Assembly: GCA_022842465.1 (NCBI GenBank)
Contig: JALHPN010000019.1
Location: forward strand, 1 to 64,000
Direction of reading: 5' to 3'
Origin: Polyangiaceae bacterium
GTDB taxonomy: Bacteria; Myxococcota_A; Polyangia; Polyangiales; Polyangiaceae
DNA: 64,000 bases
Shown here in pieces: positions 43,211 through 52,594 of the stretch. The notes beneath the pieces are model-generated. The model was not told where the DNA came from. It saw only the letters and a list, made by a program, of their open reading frames with translations, and ran no database searches. The position numbers were made by a program, and so were the translations under genes. Every line of letters begins with the position of its first letter. Position 1 is the stretch's first letter.

Positions 43211-44538
43211 CCCTCGAAGAGCCGCTTGAGAGGTGCGAAGAGCAATGAAGCCAGACGCCGCTTGCGGAGGACGAAGCGCGCCGTGACCTGGCTGCCGGGA
43301 CGGAGCAGGCGATCCAGCCTCCGCACGGCGTCGTCGTTCGCGATTTCCAGCTCGACGCGGTAGGTCGGGCCGTCGAGCTTCCCCTCTCCGAGGGCGTCCC
43401 GGACGTCGTCGGGGGTCGCGAGGTCCGTGGCGATGCGCGCGACATGCGCCGTGAGGCCTCCGAACTCGCCTTCCGGGAGCTGGTCGAGCTCGATCCGCAC
43501 GTCGGCCCCCTCACGGAGGAACGCGCGATCGGCCTCGTGGAGGAACACCACCACCTGGCGCGGTCCGCCCTCCGGAACGAGCCGCGCGAGCGCCGCGCCG
43601 ACCGTGACGGCGTCCCCGGTCTTCACCACCATCGCCTCGAGTCGCCCCGCGCGGGGCGCGCGGACCTCGGTCTGCGCGAGCTCGTACGCGAGCGCGTCGC
43701 GGCGATCGCGCGCCTTCTTCGCCTCCGCCTTCCTCCGATCGAGCTCGCTCGCGAGCTCGGCCGCGATGTTCACGGCCTGGAGGCGCGTCGCGCTGATCTC
43801 CTCTTCGAGCTGGATGGATGTCCGCTGCGCGGCCGCGAGCTCGCCCTCCGGCCCCGCGCGGTCGAGCGCGGGAGCGAGCCCCTCGGCGACGAGCCGGTCG
43901 AACGAAGCGAGGCGCTCGTGGAGCTTCGCGACCGACGCGTTCTGGCTCTGCATCCGCTTGCGCAAGAGACCTGCGCGCTGCCCGAGCAACGCGAGGCGCG
44001 CCGCCTGCTCCTTGTCGCGTCGCGCGAGGAACGTCGCCACCTCTTCGTCGGCGCGGGCGATCTGCCGCTCGACCTCGAGCAGCGCAGTCTTGGTCGTCGT
44101 CGAGTCGACGCGCACGAGGAGCGCGCCGGCCGGCACCATGTCCCCCGAGCGTGCACCGACGTCGAGGACCACCCCGCTCGTCTGCGAGGAGACCGTCTGC
44201 ATGCCGCCGGCGACCCGGAGAACGCCGCGGCCGCGCGCCGTCTGGTCGACCTCGACGAGGAACGTGGCGAGGAGGAGGAGCGCCGTGAGCGCGCTCGCGA
44301 CGCCCACGAGTCCCCGCACCCACGGCGGCGCCACGCGGAGCACCTCGCTCTCGCGCATGCTGGCGAGGTGGGCCGACACGGCCTGCTCGCGGAAGATCGC
44401 GCGCTTCGAGGGCGTCGCGGGGCCTCGGACGATCGGCGCGACGGAGATCCGGAGCATCCGCTCCGTCTGCGGCGGCAGCTCCTTGCGCGGGCGCCTCGGC
44501 GCCACCGGCCTCTGGATCGTCGGATCGTCGTGGTGCAT
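43207..44538 (-). CDS. HlyD-type adaptor of the peptide exporter
   Basis: This adaptor has up to 443 residues from the ATG at 44538. An ATG at 44457 (MLRISVAPIVRG, with GGAG before it) fits better with the predicted sigma-54 start near 44545. It has one membrane helix (GVASALTALLLLATFLVEV), a lipoyl half (QTSGVVLDVGARSGDMVPAG), a long coiled-coil (LHERLASFDRLVAEG and beyond) and the second lipoyl half (RAPRAGRLEAMVVKTGDAVT). It would link the C39 exporter to an outer-membrane channel, which is not encoded here. It is the first gene of the three-gene operon. Confidence 0.9.
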   Translation of the reverse strand: MHHDDPTIQRPVAPRRPRKELPPQTERMLRISVAPIVRGPATPSKRAIFREQAVSAHLASMRESEVLRVAPPWVRGLVGVASALTALLLLATFLVEVDQTARGRGVLRVAGGMQTVSSQTSGVVLDVGARSGDMVPAGALLVRVDSTTTKTALLEVERQIARADEEVATFLARRDKEQAARLALLGQRAGLLRKRMQSQNASVAKLHERLASFDRLVAEGLAPALDRAGPEGELAAAQRTSIQLEEEISATRLQAVNIAAELASELDRRKAEAKKARDRRDALAYELAQTEVRAPRAGRLEAMVVKTGDAVTVGAALARLVPEGGPRQVVVFLHEADRAFLREGADVRIELDQLPEGEFGGLTAHVARIATDLATPDDVRDALGEGKLDGPTYRVELEIANDDAVRRLDRLLRPGSQVTARFVLRKRRLASLLFAPLKRLFEG

Positions 44539-44556
44539 CCGTCGAAGAGCTCCTGC

Positions 44557-44571
44557 GCAACGGCGGTGCCA
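44557..44571 (-). promoter_or_regulatory. Putative sigma-54 promoter of the exporter operon
   Basis: On the minus strand TGGCACCGCCGTTGC matches the -24/-12 consensus TGGCACG-N4-TTGC at 10 of 11 defined positions with exact spacing. The predicted start near 44545 leaves only 7 bases before the ATG at 44538, so translation may begin at the ATG at 44457 instead. Confidence 0.55.
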
Positions 44572-44643
44572 GCCACGATCCCACGGCAATTCCCGAGGCT
44601 CGGCGGCGCGTATGCAGCCTTTCGCGCTCCTCTGCGGGGACTT

Positions 44644-44656
44644 GCACTTCGAGTGC
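44644..44656. promoter_or_regulatory. Palindrome between exporter operon and kinase gene
   Basis: GCACTTCGAGTGC is a perfect 5+3+5 inverted repeat. It is centred 105 bases upstream of the predicted start of the exporter operon and 70 bases upstream of the kinase ATG. Its halves recur upstream of both peptide genes, which makes it the best candidate site for a shared activator. Confidence 0.5.
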
Positions 44657-44719
44657 GGAAAAGATCGGAGAGACCGTTGCCCCCTGCCGCCTGAACCCGC
44701 AGAGTGCGGGGATCACGCG

Positions 44720-46279
44720 ATGGCGGGTGCGGTCGAGGAGCTCGAAGGGCAGACGCTGGGCGGGCGGTACCGTCTCGAGCGGGTGATCGGTCGAGGGGGC
44801 ATGGGGGCCGTGTTCGAGGCGCTCCAGCTCGACCTCGGCCGCAAGGTCGCCGTCAAGGTCCTCCTCGACGTCGATGCGCGCACGGTCGAGCGCTTCCGTC
44901 GCGAAGCCCTCGCCGCGAGCGCGCTGACGTCGCCGCACGTCGTCTCGGTCCATGACTTCCAGGTGTCGCCGGACGGCGTGCCGTTCCTGGTCATGGAGCT
45001 GCTCGAAGGGTGCTCCCTCGCGAGCCTTCTCCGCCAGCATCGCGCGCTCCCTGTCGGGCGGGCGAGCCGCATCGCCTCGCAGATGCTCGTGGCGCTGGAG
45101 GCCGCCCATCGCGCAGGCATCGTGCACAGGGACATCAAGCCGTCGAACGTGTGGCTCGTCTCGGGGCATGGCATCGAGGACCACGTGAAGGTGCTCGACT
45201 TCGGCATCGCCAGGGTGCTCCGTCCCGACGCCGTGCCGCTCACGACGGCGACCACGCTCCTCGGGACCCCCGCCTACCTCGCGCCCGAGCAGATCCGCGG
45301 GCTGGAGGTCGATCCCCGCACCGACGTTCACGCCGTGGGCGCCGTCCTCTACGAAATGCTCGCCGGCGAGCGCCCGTGGAAGGGTGAGCGGCTCGCGCTG
45401 AACCTCGACATCCTCGGTCGCGTCCCGCCGCTCCTCCACGAAGTCGTGCCGTCGGTGCCGCTGCCGCTGGCCGTGGTCGTCGCCCGGGCGATGGCAAAGG
45501 ACCCCGAAGCGCGCTTCGCGCGGGCCGACGACATGCGCCACGCGCTCGCTCCGTTCGTGCTCGCTCCCCTGGTCTCGGCGCCCACGCTGAACGCGTCGTA
45601 CGAGCTGACGGCGACGCCGCCTTCGCCGATCGCGCCCGAGACCTCGCGGACGTCGTCGCCCTCGCCGGCGCTTCGATCTCACGTCGTGTTCGGGATCAGC
45701 GCGGCGGCGGCCTTCGCCCTCGCCGCCGCCGTCTCCGGAGCGCTGCTCTGGCGCGCGCGCGCGGTGCAGGTCAATCCCGTACCGGCCTCGTCGGGAACAC
45801 CTCCGCCGAGCGCGGCGGCTCCCGCGAGCGTCTCCGCGTCGGCATCCGCGCCGATCGCGTCGCCGTCGTCGGCGTCACGGCCCGCGCCTCTCGTCCCTCC
45901 CCCGAGGCCGATGGCAGGCGCGAAGGAATGCGAGTGCGAGACCGCGAGTGGCGGCAGGCTCTGTCCGACGCGGATGCCGCCGAAGTGCGAGTGTCTCGTC
46001 GACGACAGCGTCCGGCTGTGCCCGACGCCGCCCTCGCCCGACGGCGCGTGCGGGGGGCAGCGCCTCTATCTGAGCCTCCCGTATGGAGGGCCCGACAAGA
46101 AGACAGGAGGCGCTTGCACGGGGTACGCCGACGGGACCGCCGGATCGGCGCCCGTGTCGGGGACGCTGTCCTGCGAGGTCTGCTACGAGCGCCAGAAGGT
46201 CGCCGGGGAACACGGCGACCCCTGCGCGGGCGTCGATGCCTGGGGCGCTCCGGGGCGCGGGAAGCTCGTCTGCCGATGA
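44720..46279 (+). CDS. Membrane Ser/Thr protein kinase with Cys-rich extracytoplasmic domain
   Basis: This 519-residue Hanks-type kinase has a Gly loop GRGGMGAVFE, ATP Lys46 (VAVKVL), catalytic HRD with Asp138 (IVHRDIKPSN), DFG at 160-162 and GTPAYLAPEQ. One membrane helix (about 322-344) leads into a Ser/Ala/Pro linker and a Cys-rich C-terminal domain of about 110 residues (KECECETASGG, KCECLVDDS, GTLSCEVCYE), which may sense an outside signal. It is divergent from the exporter operon and convergent with the FHA activator gene. CGATCA-N9-TGATCG at 46282-46302 may be a shared terminator. Confidence 0.93.
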   Translation: MAGAVEELEGQTLGGRYRLERVIGRGGMGAVFEALQLDLGRKVAVKVLLDVDARTVERFRREALAASALTSPHVVSVHDFQVSPDGVPFLVMELLEGCSLASLLRQHRALPVGRASRIASQMLVALEAAHRAGIVHRDIKPSNVWLVSGHGIEDHVKVLDFGIARVLRPDAVPLTTATTLLGTPAYLAPEQIRGLEVDPRTDVHAVGAVLYEMLAGERPWKGERLALNLDILGRVPPLLHEVVPSVPLPLAVVVARAMAKDPEARFARADDMRHALAPFVLAPLVSAPTLNASYELTATPPSPIAPETSRTSSPSPALRSHVVFGISAAAAFALAAAVSGALLWRARAVQVNPVPASSGTPPPSAAAPASVSASASAPIASPSSASRPAPLVPPPRPMAGAKECECETASGGRLCPTRMPPKCECLVDDSVRLCPTPPSPDGACGGQRLYLSLPYGGPDKKTGGACTGYADGTAGSAPVSGTLSCEVCYERQKVAGEHGDPCAGVDAWGAPGRGKLVCR

Positions 46280-46284
46280 TGCGA

Positions 46285-47643
<1,359 letters not shown>

Positions 47644-47695
47644 GCCCGTCCGCTCGACCGTAACAAACGGACGACGCCGAGACGAGCCAAACACC

Positions 47696-48232
47696 TCACC
47701 GCGGCCGACGATCCATCGACCGCCAGCGCGTCGCGGTCATCTCGTAGACGACGTGCAGGGGATCCTGCGGGTCGCGCTCTGTGACGCACACCGCGCCGAT
47801 GCGCTCGACCGCGCGTCGTGAGCGCACGTTGTGCTCACCGACGAGGAAGACGACACGGTCTACGGCTCCGAAGGCGTGGTCGAGGAGGAGCGCCTTCATC
47901 TCGCCGTTGTAGCGTCCACCCCAGTGCGAGCGCGCGAGGAAGGTCCATCCGATCTCGACCTGGCGGCGCACCGGGTCGTAGTGGGCGAACCGCGTCGAGC
48001 CGATCACGCGGTCGTCCTTCGCGTCGTGGACGACGAAGGCGCCGCCCGAGGCCAGCGCGCTCTCGAAGAACTCGCGGAAGACGGCGACCTCGTGCCGATT
48101 CCGATGCGGGTGCTGCGCCCAGATCTCCGGGTCGCTCGCCACGGCGTAGAGCGCGCCTTCGTCGTCGTCACGAACGGGACGAAGGACGACCAGGTCGCCT
48201 CGCAGAATGGGCTTCAGATCGAGCACGCGCAC
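47696..48232 (-). CDS. GNAT-family acetyltransferase (RimJ/RimL-like)
   Basis: This 178-residue protein has the N-acetyltransferase layout of the RimJ/RimL group. It opens LRGDLVVLRPVRDDDEGALY, with central strands (RVIGSTRFAHYDPVRRQVEIGW) and an acetyl-CoA-binding region reading HWGGRYNGEMKALLLDHAFG. The last strand has NVRSRRAVERIGA, typical of this group. The substrate could be a protein N-terminus or a small amine. It follows the ferritin-like gene by 10 bases and precedes the FHA activator by 52 bases, all on one strand. Confidence 0.9.
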   Translation of the reverse strand: MRVLDLKPILRGDLVVLRPVRDDDEGALYAVASDPEIWAQHPHRNRHEVAVFREFFESALASGGAFVVHDAKDDRVIGSTRFAHYDPVRRQVEIGWTFLARSHWGGRYNGEMKALLLDHAFGAVDRVVFLVGEHNVRSRRAVERIGAVCVTERDPQDPLHVVYEMTATRWRSMDRRPR

Positions 48233-48242
48233 GGCTCCCCGC

Positions 48243-49562
48243 TCAGGCGGCGCGCGCCGCGCGCTCGAGCGCCTCGAGCTCGCCGACGAACCGCTCGGCG
48301 AGCGCGCGACGGCGCGGACCCGTCGGCACGCCGAGGCGGCGCGCGGACACCGGATCGAGCGTGTCGACGTGGTCTTCGACGAGCGCGCGCGCGGCCTCGC
48401 TCCTCGCGGCCCGGACCCGAGCGACCGCGCTCGCGTCGAGGACGCTCATGGCCCACGCGTCGATGTCCCATGCGAGCTCGCCGTGTCGGATCTCGTCGCG
48501 CGCGATGGCCGTGAGGACGCGCCGGATCTCCGGGTCGCCGGCGCGCTCCGCCTGCGCGAGTCCGACGAGCGCGCCGAACGTCTCGAAGACGCATCCCTCG
48601 ACGGCGTTCTCCCTCGCGAACGCCTCGAGGTCGCGCTCGTCGAAGGCCGTTGGAACGAGGCGCGCCACCGAGGCGCCGTGGAGCTCGGCGAGCCTCCCCA
48701 TCGCCTTCGCATGCCGTACCTCGTCGCGCCGCGCCCGACGTGCGCGCTCGCTCAGCCGAGCGGGCGCACCGAAGGCGTCGAGCTCGTTCGCGACGCGATC
48801 GAACGACGCCACAGAGGCCGCCTCCAGGTACGCGACCTCGGCGAGCCACCTCCCGACGACCGAGCGCGCGTCACTCCTGTACCGCACGAGCCCCTCCGGG
48901 CGTCGGCCGATGCACAGGCCCTCCTCGCGGCTGGTCACCGAGCTCTCGAGGACACGCACGTCGCCGGCCCGGTCGACCGCGAGGAGGTACGCCGTCGTCT
49001 CCACCGGAGCGCAGATCTTCGTGAGCCGCGTGGCGAGGACGCGATAGCCCTCGCCGCTCTCGCCGACGCCGCCACGCTCGGCGTCCCCGCAGCGGGTGGT
49101 GTACCCCGCGAGCGTTGCCGCGACGACGGCATCTTCGGGCGTGTCGACGGGCGAGAGCCAGGACTTCACCGCGTCCTTCGTGCGCAGGACCTTCAGGCCG
49201 CTCGCGTCGGTGACGATCACGATCTCGCGCTCGCGCACCTGGACCACTTGCCCGAACAGCGAGCCGTCGCCGTCGGCGATCGCGACCGCGGCGTAGTCGG
49301 CTTCGCACGTCGCGCGGTCCACGGCCGTGGCGCATCGCGTCCCGCGCGACGACGACCGGACCTGGGAGGAACCGTCCCCCTGGCTCCGGACCTCGACGTA
49401 GTCCGCGGGGACGGCGCTCGTGACCCCCACGAGGGGCTCGTCCGCCGGCGCGCACGCGATCGGCGCGAGCCCGGAGGTGTCGACGCCCTCGTCCGCGGCG
49501 CACGCGGCGGAGGCCAGGGACGAGACCAGGATGCTTCGAAGGGCGCGGCTCAACGAGCGCAT
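48243..49562 (-). CDS. Secreted protein with C-terminal ferritin-like domain
   Basis: This 439-residue protein has a signal sequence (SLSRALRSILVSSLASAAC) and an N-terminal Cys-containing region of about 190 residues. A ferritin-like four-helix domain follows (about residues 230-400) with two E-x(n)-ExxH-type pairs: VAYLEAASVASFDR with RDEVRHAKAMG, and VEGCVFETFGALVG with RDEIRHGELAW. These supply the carboxylate and His ligands of a diiron site. Ferritin-like domains store iron or act as oxidases; which applies here is unknown. It appears to lead a three-gene run with the acetyltransferase and the FHA activator. Confidence 0.85.
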   Translation of the reverse strand: MRSLSRALRSILVSSLASAACAADEGVDTSGLAPIACAPADEPLVGVTSAVPADYVEVRSQGDGSSQVRSSSRGTRCATAVDRATCEADYAAVAIADGDGSLFGQVVQVREREIVIVTDASGLKVLRTKDAVKSWLSPVDTPEDAVVAATLAGYTTRCGDAERGGVGESGEGYRVLATRLTKICAPVETTAYLLAVDRAGDVRVLESSVTSREEGLCIGRRPEGLVRYRSDARSVVGRWLAEVAYLEAASVASFDRVANELDAFGAPARLSERARRARRDEVRHAKAMGRLAELHGASVARLVPTAFDERDLEAFARENAVEGCVFETFGALVGLAQAERAGDPEIRRVLTAIARDEIRHGELAWDIDAWAMSVLDASAVARVRAARSEAARALVEDHVDTLDPVSARRLGVPTGPRRRALAERFVGELEALERAARAA

Positions 49563-49716
49563 GATGCCCGAGAGAGCACCAAGCGTGCCAGCGGCGGCGC
49601 GCGCTTTTTCTCAAGGCGTCGCGCGTCGTATGCCTGATCGTCGCGTCATGGGTCGCCGGCTGCGGCTTCGATTCCGCCGCGGGAAGCTCGATCTCCGAGG
49701 CTGCGTAGACCTCGCC

Positions 49717-50082
49717 ATGATCATCTGGCGCGGCTGGGGAATCCTGCCGTTGATCTTCGCGGTCCTCGGGCTCGTGGCCGGCCTCGTCGCGGCCGACCAC
49801 GCGGGCCTCGTCGCTCCGAGGGGTGTCGGCGCGTCCGCCGGCAACGACTTCGCGAACCCGTACGTCGCGATCGCCCTGCTCGTGATGGCCCTCGTGAACT
49901 GGCTGCTCGGGCGACGCCTCAACGATGCCTTGGACCGCCGCGAGGGCTCCCCGCGCGGCGTCGTCGACGACCAGGAGCGCGGGTACCTCCGCCACTCGCT
50001 CGCCCACGTCCGGTTCGAGTACTGGTCCGTCCCGATGGTCCTCGGCGCGGCGGTCGCGTTCGCCGGCTTCGTCGGCCGCTGA
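49717..50082 (+). CDS. Small inner-membrane protein
   Basis: This 121-residue protein from the ATG at 49717 has three hydrophobic segments: GILPLIFAVLGLVAGLVAA, YVAIALLVMALVNWLLG and VPMVLGAAVAFAGFVG. The motif MIIWRGWGILP is typical of small uncharacterised membrane proteins. Earlier in-frame ATGs would add a basic, non-membrane leader and overlap the ferritin-like gene promoter. The function is unknown. The gene at 50117 follows by 34 bases. Confidence 0.8.
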   Translation: MIIWRGWGILPLIFAVLGLVAGLVAADHAGLVAPRGVGASAGNDFANPYVAIALLVMALVNWLLGRRLNDALDRREGSPRGVVDDQERGYLRHSLAHVRFEYWSVPMVLGAAVAFAGFVGR

Positions 50083-50116
50083 CCGGCGCCGCGCGGGAGC
50101 GTACGCTGTGTGACCG

Positions 50117-50446
50117 ATGACCCCGGCGAGGTTCCGCAAGCTCGTCCTCTCCCTCGAAGGCGTGGAGGAGCGACCCCACATGGACCGGGCAGCGTTCCGT
50201 ACCAAGCGGAAGATCTTCGCGACGCTCGGCGCGGACGGGCGCGTCAACCTCGTCGTCGAGCCGGCCGATCGACGCGAGGCGCTCTTCGATGCGTTCCCGG
50301 ACGCGTTCTTCGCGCTCGGCGGCTGGACGAGGCTCGGTTACGTCGCCGTCGACCTCGCGCGCGTCGACGACGCGCTCCTCCGCGAGCTCGTCACCGACGC
50401 GTGGCGTGACGCGCAGCCGGTCAAGAAGCCGCGCGCGAAGCGCTGA
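50117..50446 (+). CDS. MmcQ/YjbR family protein
   Basis: This 109-residue protein matches the MmcQ/YjbR family: an opening helix (FRKLVLSLEGVEERPHMDR), the strand-turn region KRKIFATLGADGRVNLVVEP, and GWTRLGYVAVDLARVDDALL. These CyaY-like small proteins are thought to bind DNA, but their role is not established. The C-terminus is Lys/Arg-rich. It starts 34 bases after the membrane protein gene and may be in its operon. Confidence 0.9.
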   Translation: MTPARFRKLVLSLEGVEERPHMDRAAFRTKRKIFATLGADGRVNLVVEPADRREALFDAFPDAFFALGGWTRLGYVAVDLARVDDALLRELVTDAWRDAQPVKKPRAKR

Positions 50447-50580
50447 AGGCTCGGTGGTGTCACGATTCCGGGACACGTGGTGGAGCGCGTCGCGTGGCCA
50501 ACTCCTCGATGTCTGGTGGCGGTGCACGCACGCTTCACGGGCACGCCGTCTGCACACCGGATCGCATGCCTCCTAGCCAC

Positions 50581-51111
50581 ATGAGCGCACGAGGATGGGC
50601 CGCATGCGTGACCCTGATGTGCCTCGCGCTGACGACGCGTCCGGCGTCCGCCACGTCCATCGGTACCTACAGCGGTTGCAAGCGGCTGTCCGGAGGCGCG
50701 AAGCAGGCGTGCCTCGATTGCGTGGGCGGCGGCAACTTCTTCCAGAGCGGCTCCAACGTGTGCGGCCTGCCGGGCGCGTCGAAGCCGAAGCCGAAGCCCG
50801 TGACGCCGATCGCGACGGCGAGCCCCCCGACGCCGCCCCCGCCCATCATCCCTCCGCCCTCGTCGCCCCCCGTCGTGCCGGCGCCGACGGTGGTCCCGTC
50901 CTCGCCGGTCGAGCCGCGCTCGCCGTCGCCGGCCACCACACCCGCGCCCATCCCGTCGTCGCCGGTCGACGCGCCCCCGACCCCGACGACGCGCACCGGG
51001 ATGTGCGCCACGTCGACCGGTGGAGCATCCGACGGAACGCCTCTCGGCGTCGTCTGCCTCGTCGCGGCGCTCGCCCTGGGCCGACGTCGTCGCTCGCTCG
51101 CCTCGACGTAA
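50581..51111 (+). CDS. Secreted Pro-rich protein with MYXO-CTERM-like tail
   Basis: This 176-residue protein has a Sec signal (WAACVTLMCLALTTRPASA), a small Cys domain with GCKRLSGGAKQACLDCVGGG and NVCG (four Cys), and a proline-rich linker of about 80 residues. A tail with Cys (TGMCATSTGGASDG), a short hydrophobic helix (LGVVCLVAALALG) and RRRR fits the MYXO-CTERM type. I infer surface display of the small Cys domain on a Pro-rich stalk. Confidence 0.78.
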   Translation: MSARGWAACVTLMCLALTTRPASATSIGTYSGCKRLSGGAKQACLDCVGGGNFFQSGSNVCGLPGASKPKPKPVTPIATASPPTPPPPIIPPPSSPPVVPAPTVVPSSPVEPRSPSPATTPAPIPSSPVDAPPTPTTRTGMCATSTGGASDGTPLGVVCLVAALALGRRRRSLAST

Positions 51112-51123
51112 GCCGAGCCCCGC

Positions 51124-51369
51124 TCAGCCGATGTGCCAAGACGGACGGCCGTAGCGCCCGCGCTCGAAGCGCACGAACGCGCGCGCCACGAGCGTATCGA
51201 CGATGTGCTCGGCCTCCAGCATCGAGCAGCCGAGCCTGTCCGCGACCACGTCGCGCACGGCCGTCCGCCCCGGAAGCTCTTCGGCCACGACCGCCGGCCC
51301 GAGCCGGGCGCGGAGCGCCTCGGTCAGGCTCGCGAGATCGACCTCCTCGATGTCCAGCGTGCTCGGCAT
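51124..51369 (-). CDS. Small winged-helix-like protein
   Basis: This 81-residue protein is preceded by GGAGGAG four bases before the ATG, a strong ribosome-binding site. The sequence is helical with a final hairpin (ALRARLGPAVVAEELPGRTA, RLGCSMLEAEHIVDTLVARA, FVRFERGRYGRPSWHIG). This resembles a winged-helix layout, but no family was recognised. It lies after the small Pro-rich frame at 51396 on the same strand. Confidence 0.75.
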   Translation of the reverse strand: MPSTLDIEEVDLASLTEALRARLGPAVVAEELPGRTAVRDVVADRLGCSMLEAEHIVDTLVARAFVRFERGRYGRPSWHIG

Positions 51370-51395
51370 CTCGCTCCTCCACCTGTGCCCGCGCC

Positions 51396-51587
51396 TCAAA
51401 GGCGCAGCTTCGGATCGCGCGTCGGCACGGGCCCCGTCGGGGTCGGCGGCTGGACAGGCGAGCTGCTCGGGGGCGGCGCCTGCGTCGGCGGTGTCGGCGG
51501 AGCCGGAAGCTCGGGCTTCTCGACGGGCCCGACGTTCGGGGTCTTCGCGGGGGAACCGGGCGTGTTCATGAGGCGCAACGGACGCAA
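51396..51587 (-). CDS. Small Pro-rich protein (doubtful)
   Basis: This frame of 63 codons is rich in Pro, Thr and Ser (PELPAPPTPPTQAPPPSSS). It has two possible ATGs (51587 and 51569) and no ribosome-binding site ahead of either. It lies between two real genes on one strand with the right spacing for an operon. It could be a short unstructured protein or simply non-coding GC-rich spacer. Confidence 0.35.
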   Translation of the reverse strand: MRPLRLMNTPGSPAKTPNVGPVEKPELPAPPTPPTQAPPPSSSPVQPPTPTGPVPTRDPKLRL

Positions 51588-51611
51588 GAGCGATGCCGCG
51601 CAGGACCCGGC

Positions 51612-52424
51612 TCATCGGCCGACGATCCACGCCAGGGCGCGGACGACGGCGACGGCCATGACGAGCGGAAGCGCCCACGTGAGCACACGCGCCGCGCGGC
51701 GCGAGGCGTGGGCGACGCCGTGCCGCAGGACGTAGAAGAGCGTGCCGCCGAGCACCCCCAGCGCGACCACGGCGCCGAGCACGACCGGCCACGACGTCTC
51801 GCTCCGGTCACGGGCATCGGTCGCGTGCCAGCCGAACACGAGGGCGAGCATCGGCGCGACCAGGAGCACCCCCGTGAGGATCAGGCGCGTGCGGTGGCCC
51901 CGGGGATCGTCGACCTCGGTGCGACCGGTCGCGCGCAGACGACGCAGCCGCACCTGATGGACGAGGACGTTGGCCGCGAAGAACCAGAAGAGACCCACCA
52001 CCATCTTCCCCGCGAAGCTGCGATTCGCGGCGGCCTCGGCCGCCGCGACCGAACGATTCGACCCCGGGCGGCTGAACGACGGAAGCTCGGGGAGGTAGGT
52101 GATCGCGAGGGTCTCGCCGACCGCGTACGGCGCCTCGCCGTCACGTACCGACCACGTATGGCGCGTCCCCTCCACGACGTAGGTGTAGAAGGTCGAACCC
52201 TCTCTCCGCGCGGTCACCGTGGCCTCGGCCAGCTGCCCGTGGTCCGCGAGCGCGTCGAGGCGTCGCGCCTGACGGTGGAAGAGGCCGTAGAGAGCGCCCG
52301 GGAGCAGGACGGCCAGGAGCGCGAGGGCGAGCGACCATCTCCGAAGCGACCTCTCCAATACTTCGACGCGGCCGTCCGACGTGGCCGCGTGGTGCGCTCC
52401 GTCCGTGAGCTCTTCGTCCGCCAT
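51612..52424 (-). CDS. DUF3592-like membrane protein
   Basis: This 270-residue protein has an N-terminal helix ([18 protein letters not shown]), a beta-rich domain of about 80 residues ([40 protein letters not shown]) like DUF3592, and four more hydrophobic segments ([74 protein letters not shown]). The family's role is unknown. It may lead the short run of genes down to 51124. Confidence 0.85.
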   Translation of the reverse strand: MADEELTDGAHHAATSDGRVEVLERSLRRWSLALALLAVLLPGALYGLFHRQARRLDALADHGQLAEATVTARREGSTFYTYVVEGTRHTWSVRDGEAPYAVGETLAITYLPELPSFSRPGSNRSVAAAEAAANRSFAGKMVVGLFWFFAANVLVHQVRLRRLRATGRTEVDDPRGHRTRLILTGVLLVAPMLALVFGWHATDARDRSETSWPVVLGAVVALGVLGGTLFYVLRHGVAHASRRAARVLTWALPLVMAVAVVRALAWIVGR

Positions 52425-52594
52425 CGAACCGACGTGGACTTCTCGCAGAGAGCGAGCTCGCTGGAAAGGGGCGCGCGACCCGCGAGCTCGTCGTCGCCCG
52501 TCGACGGTGGTCCCCCTCGTGGCCGGCGTGCCGCAGCGGATTTCGGTTCATCCGAGCGCGCCCGAGCGCGCCCGTGACGCGTAGACTGGCAGGC

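Noticed and set aside
44601-44616. CGGCGGCGCGTATGCA as a sigma-54 promoter for the kinase gene
   Set aside because: GG/GC spacing fits but the -24 box matches poorly, and the nearby palindrome would lie downstream of its start. GG-N10-GC occurs often by chance here.
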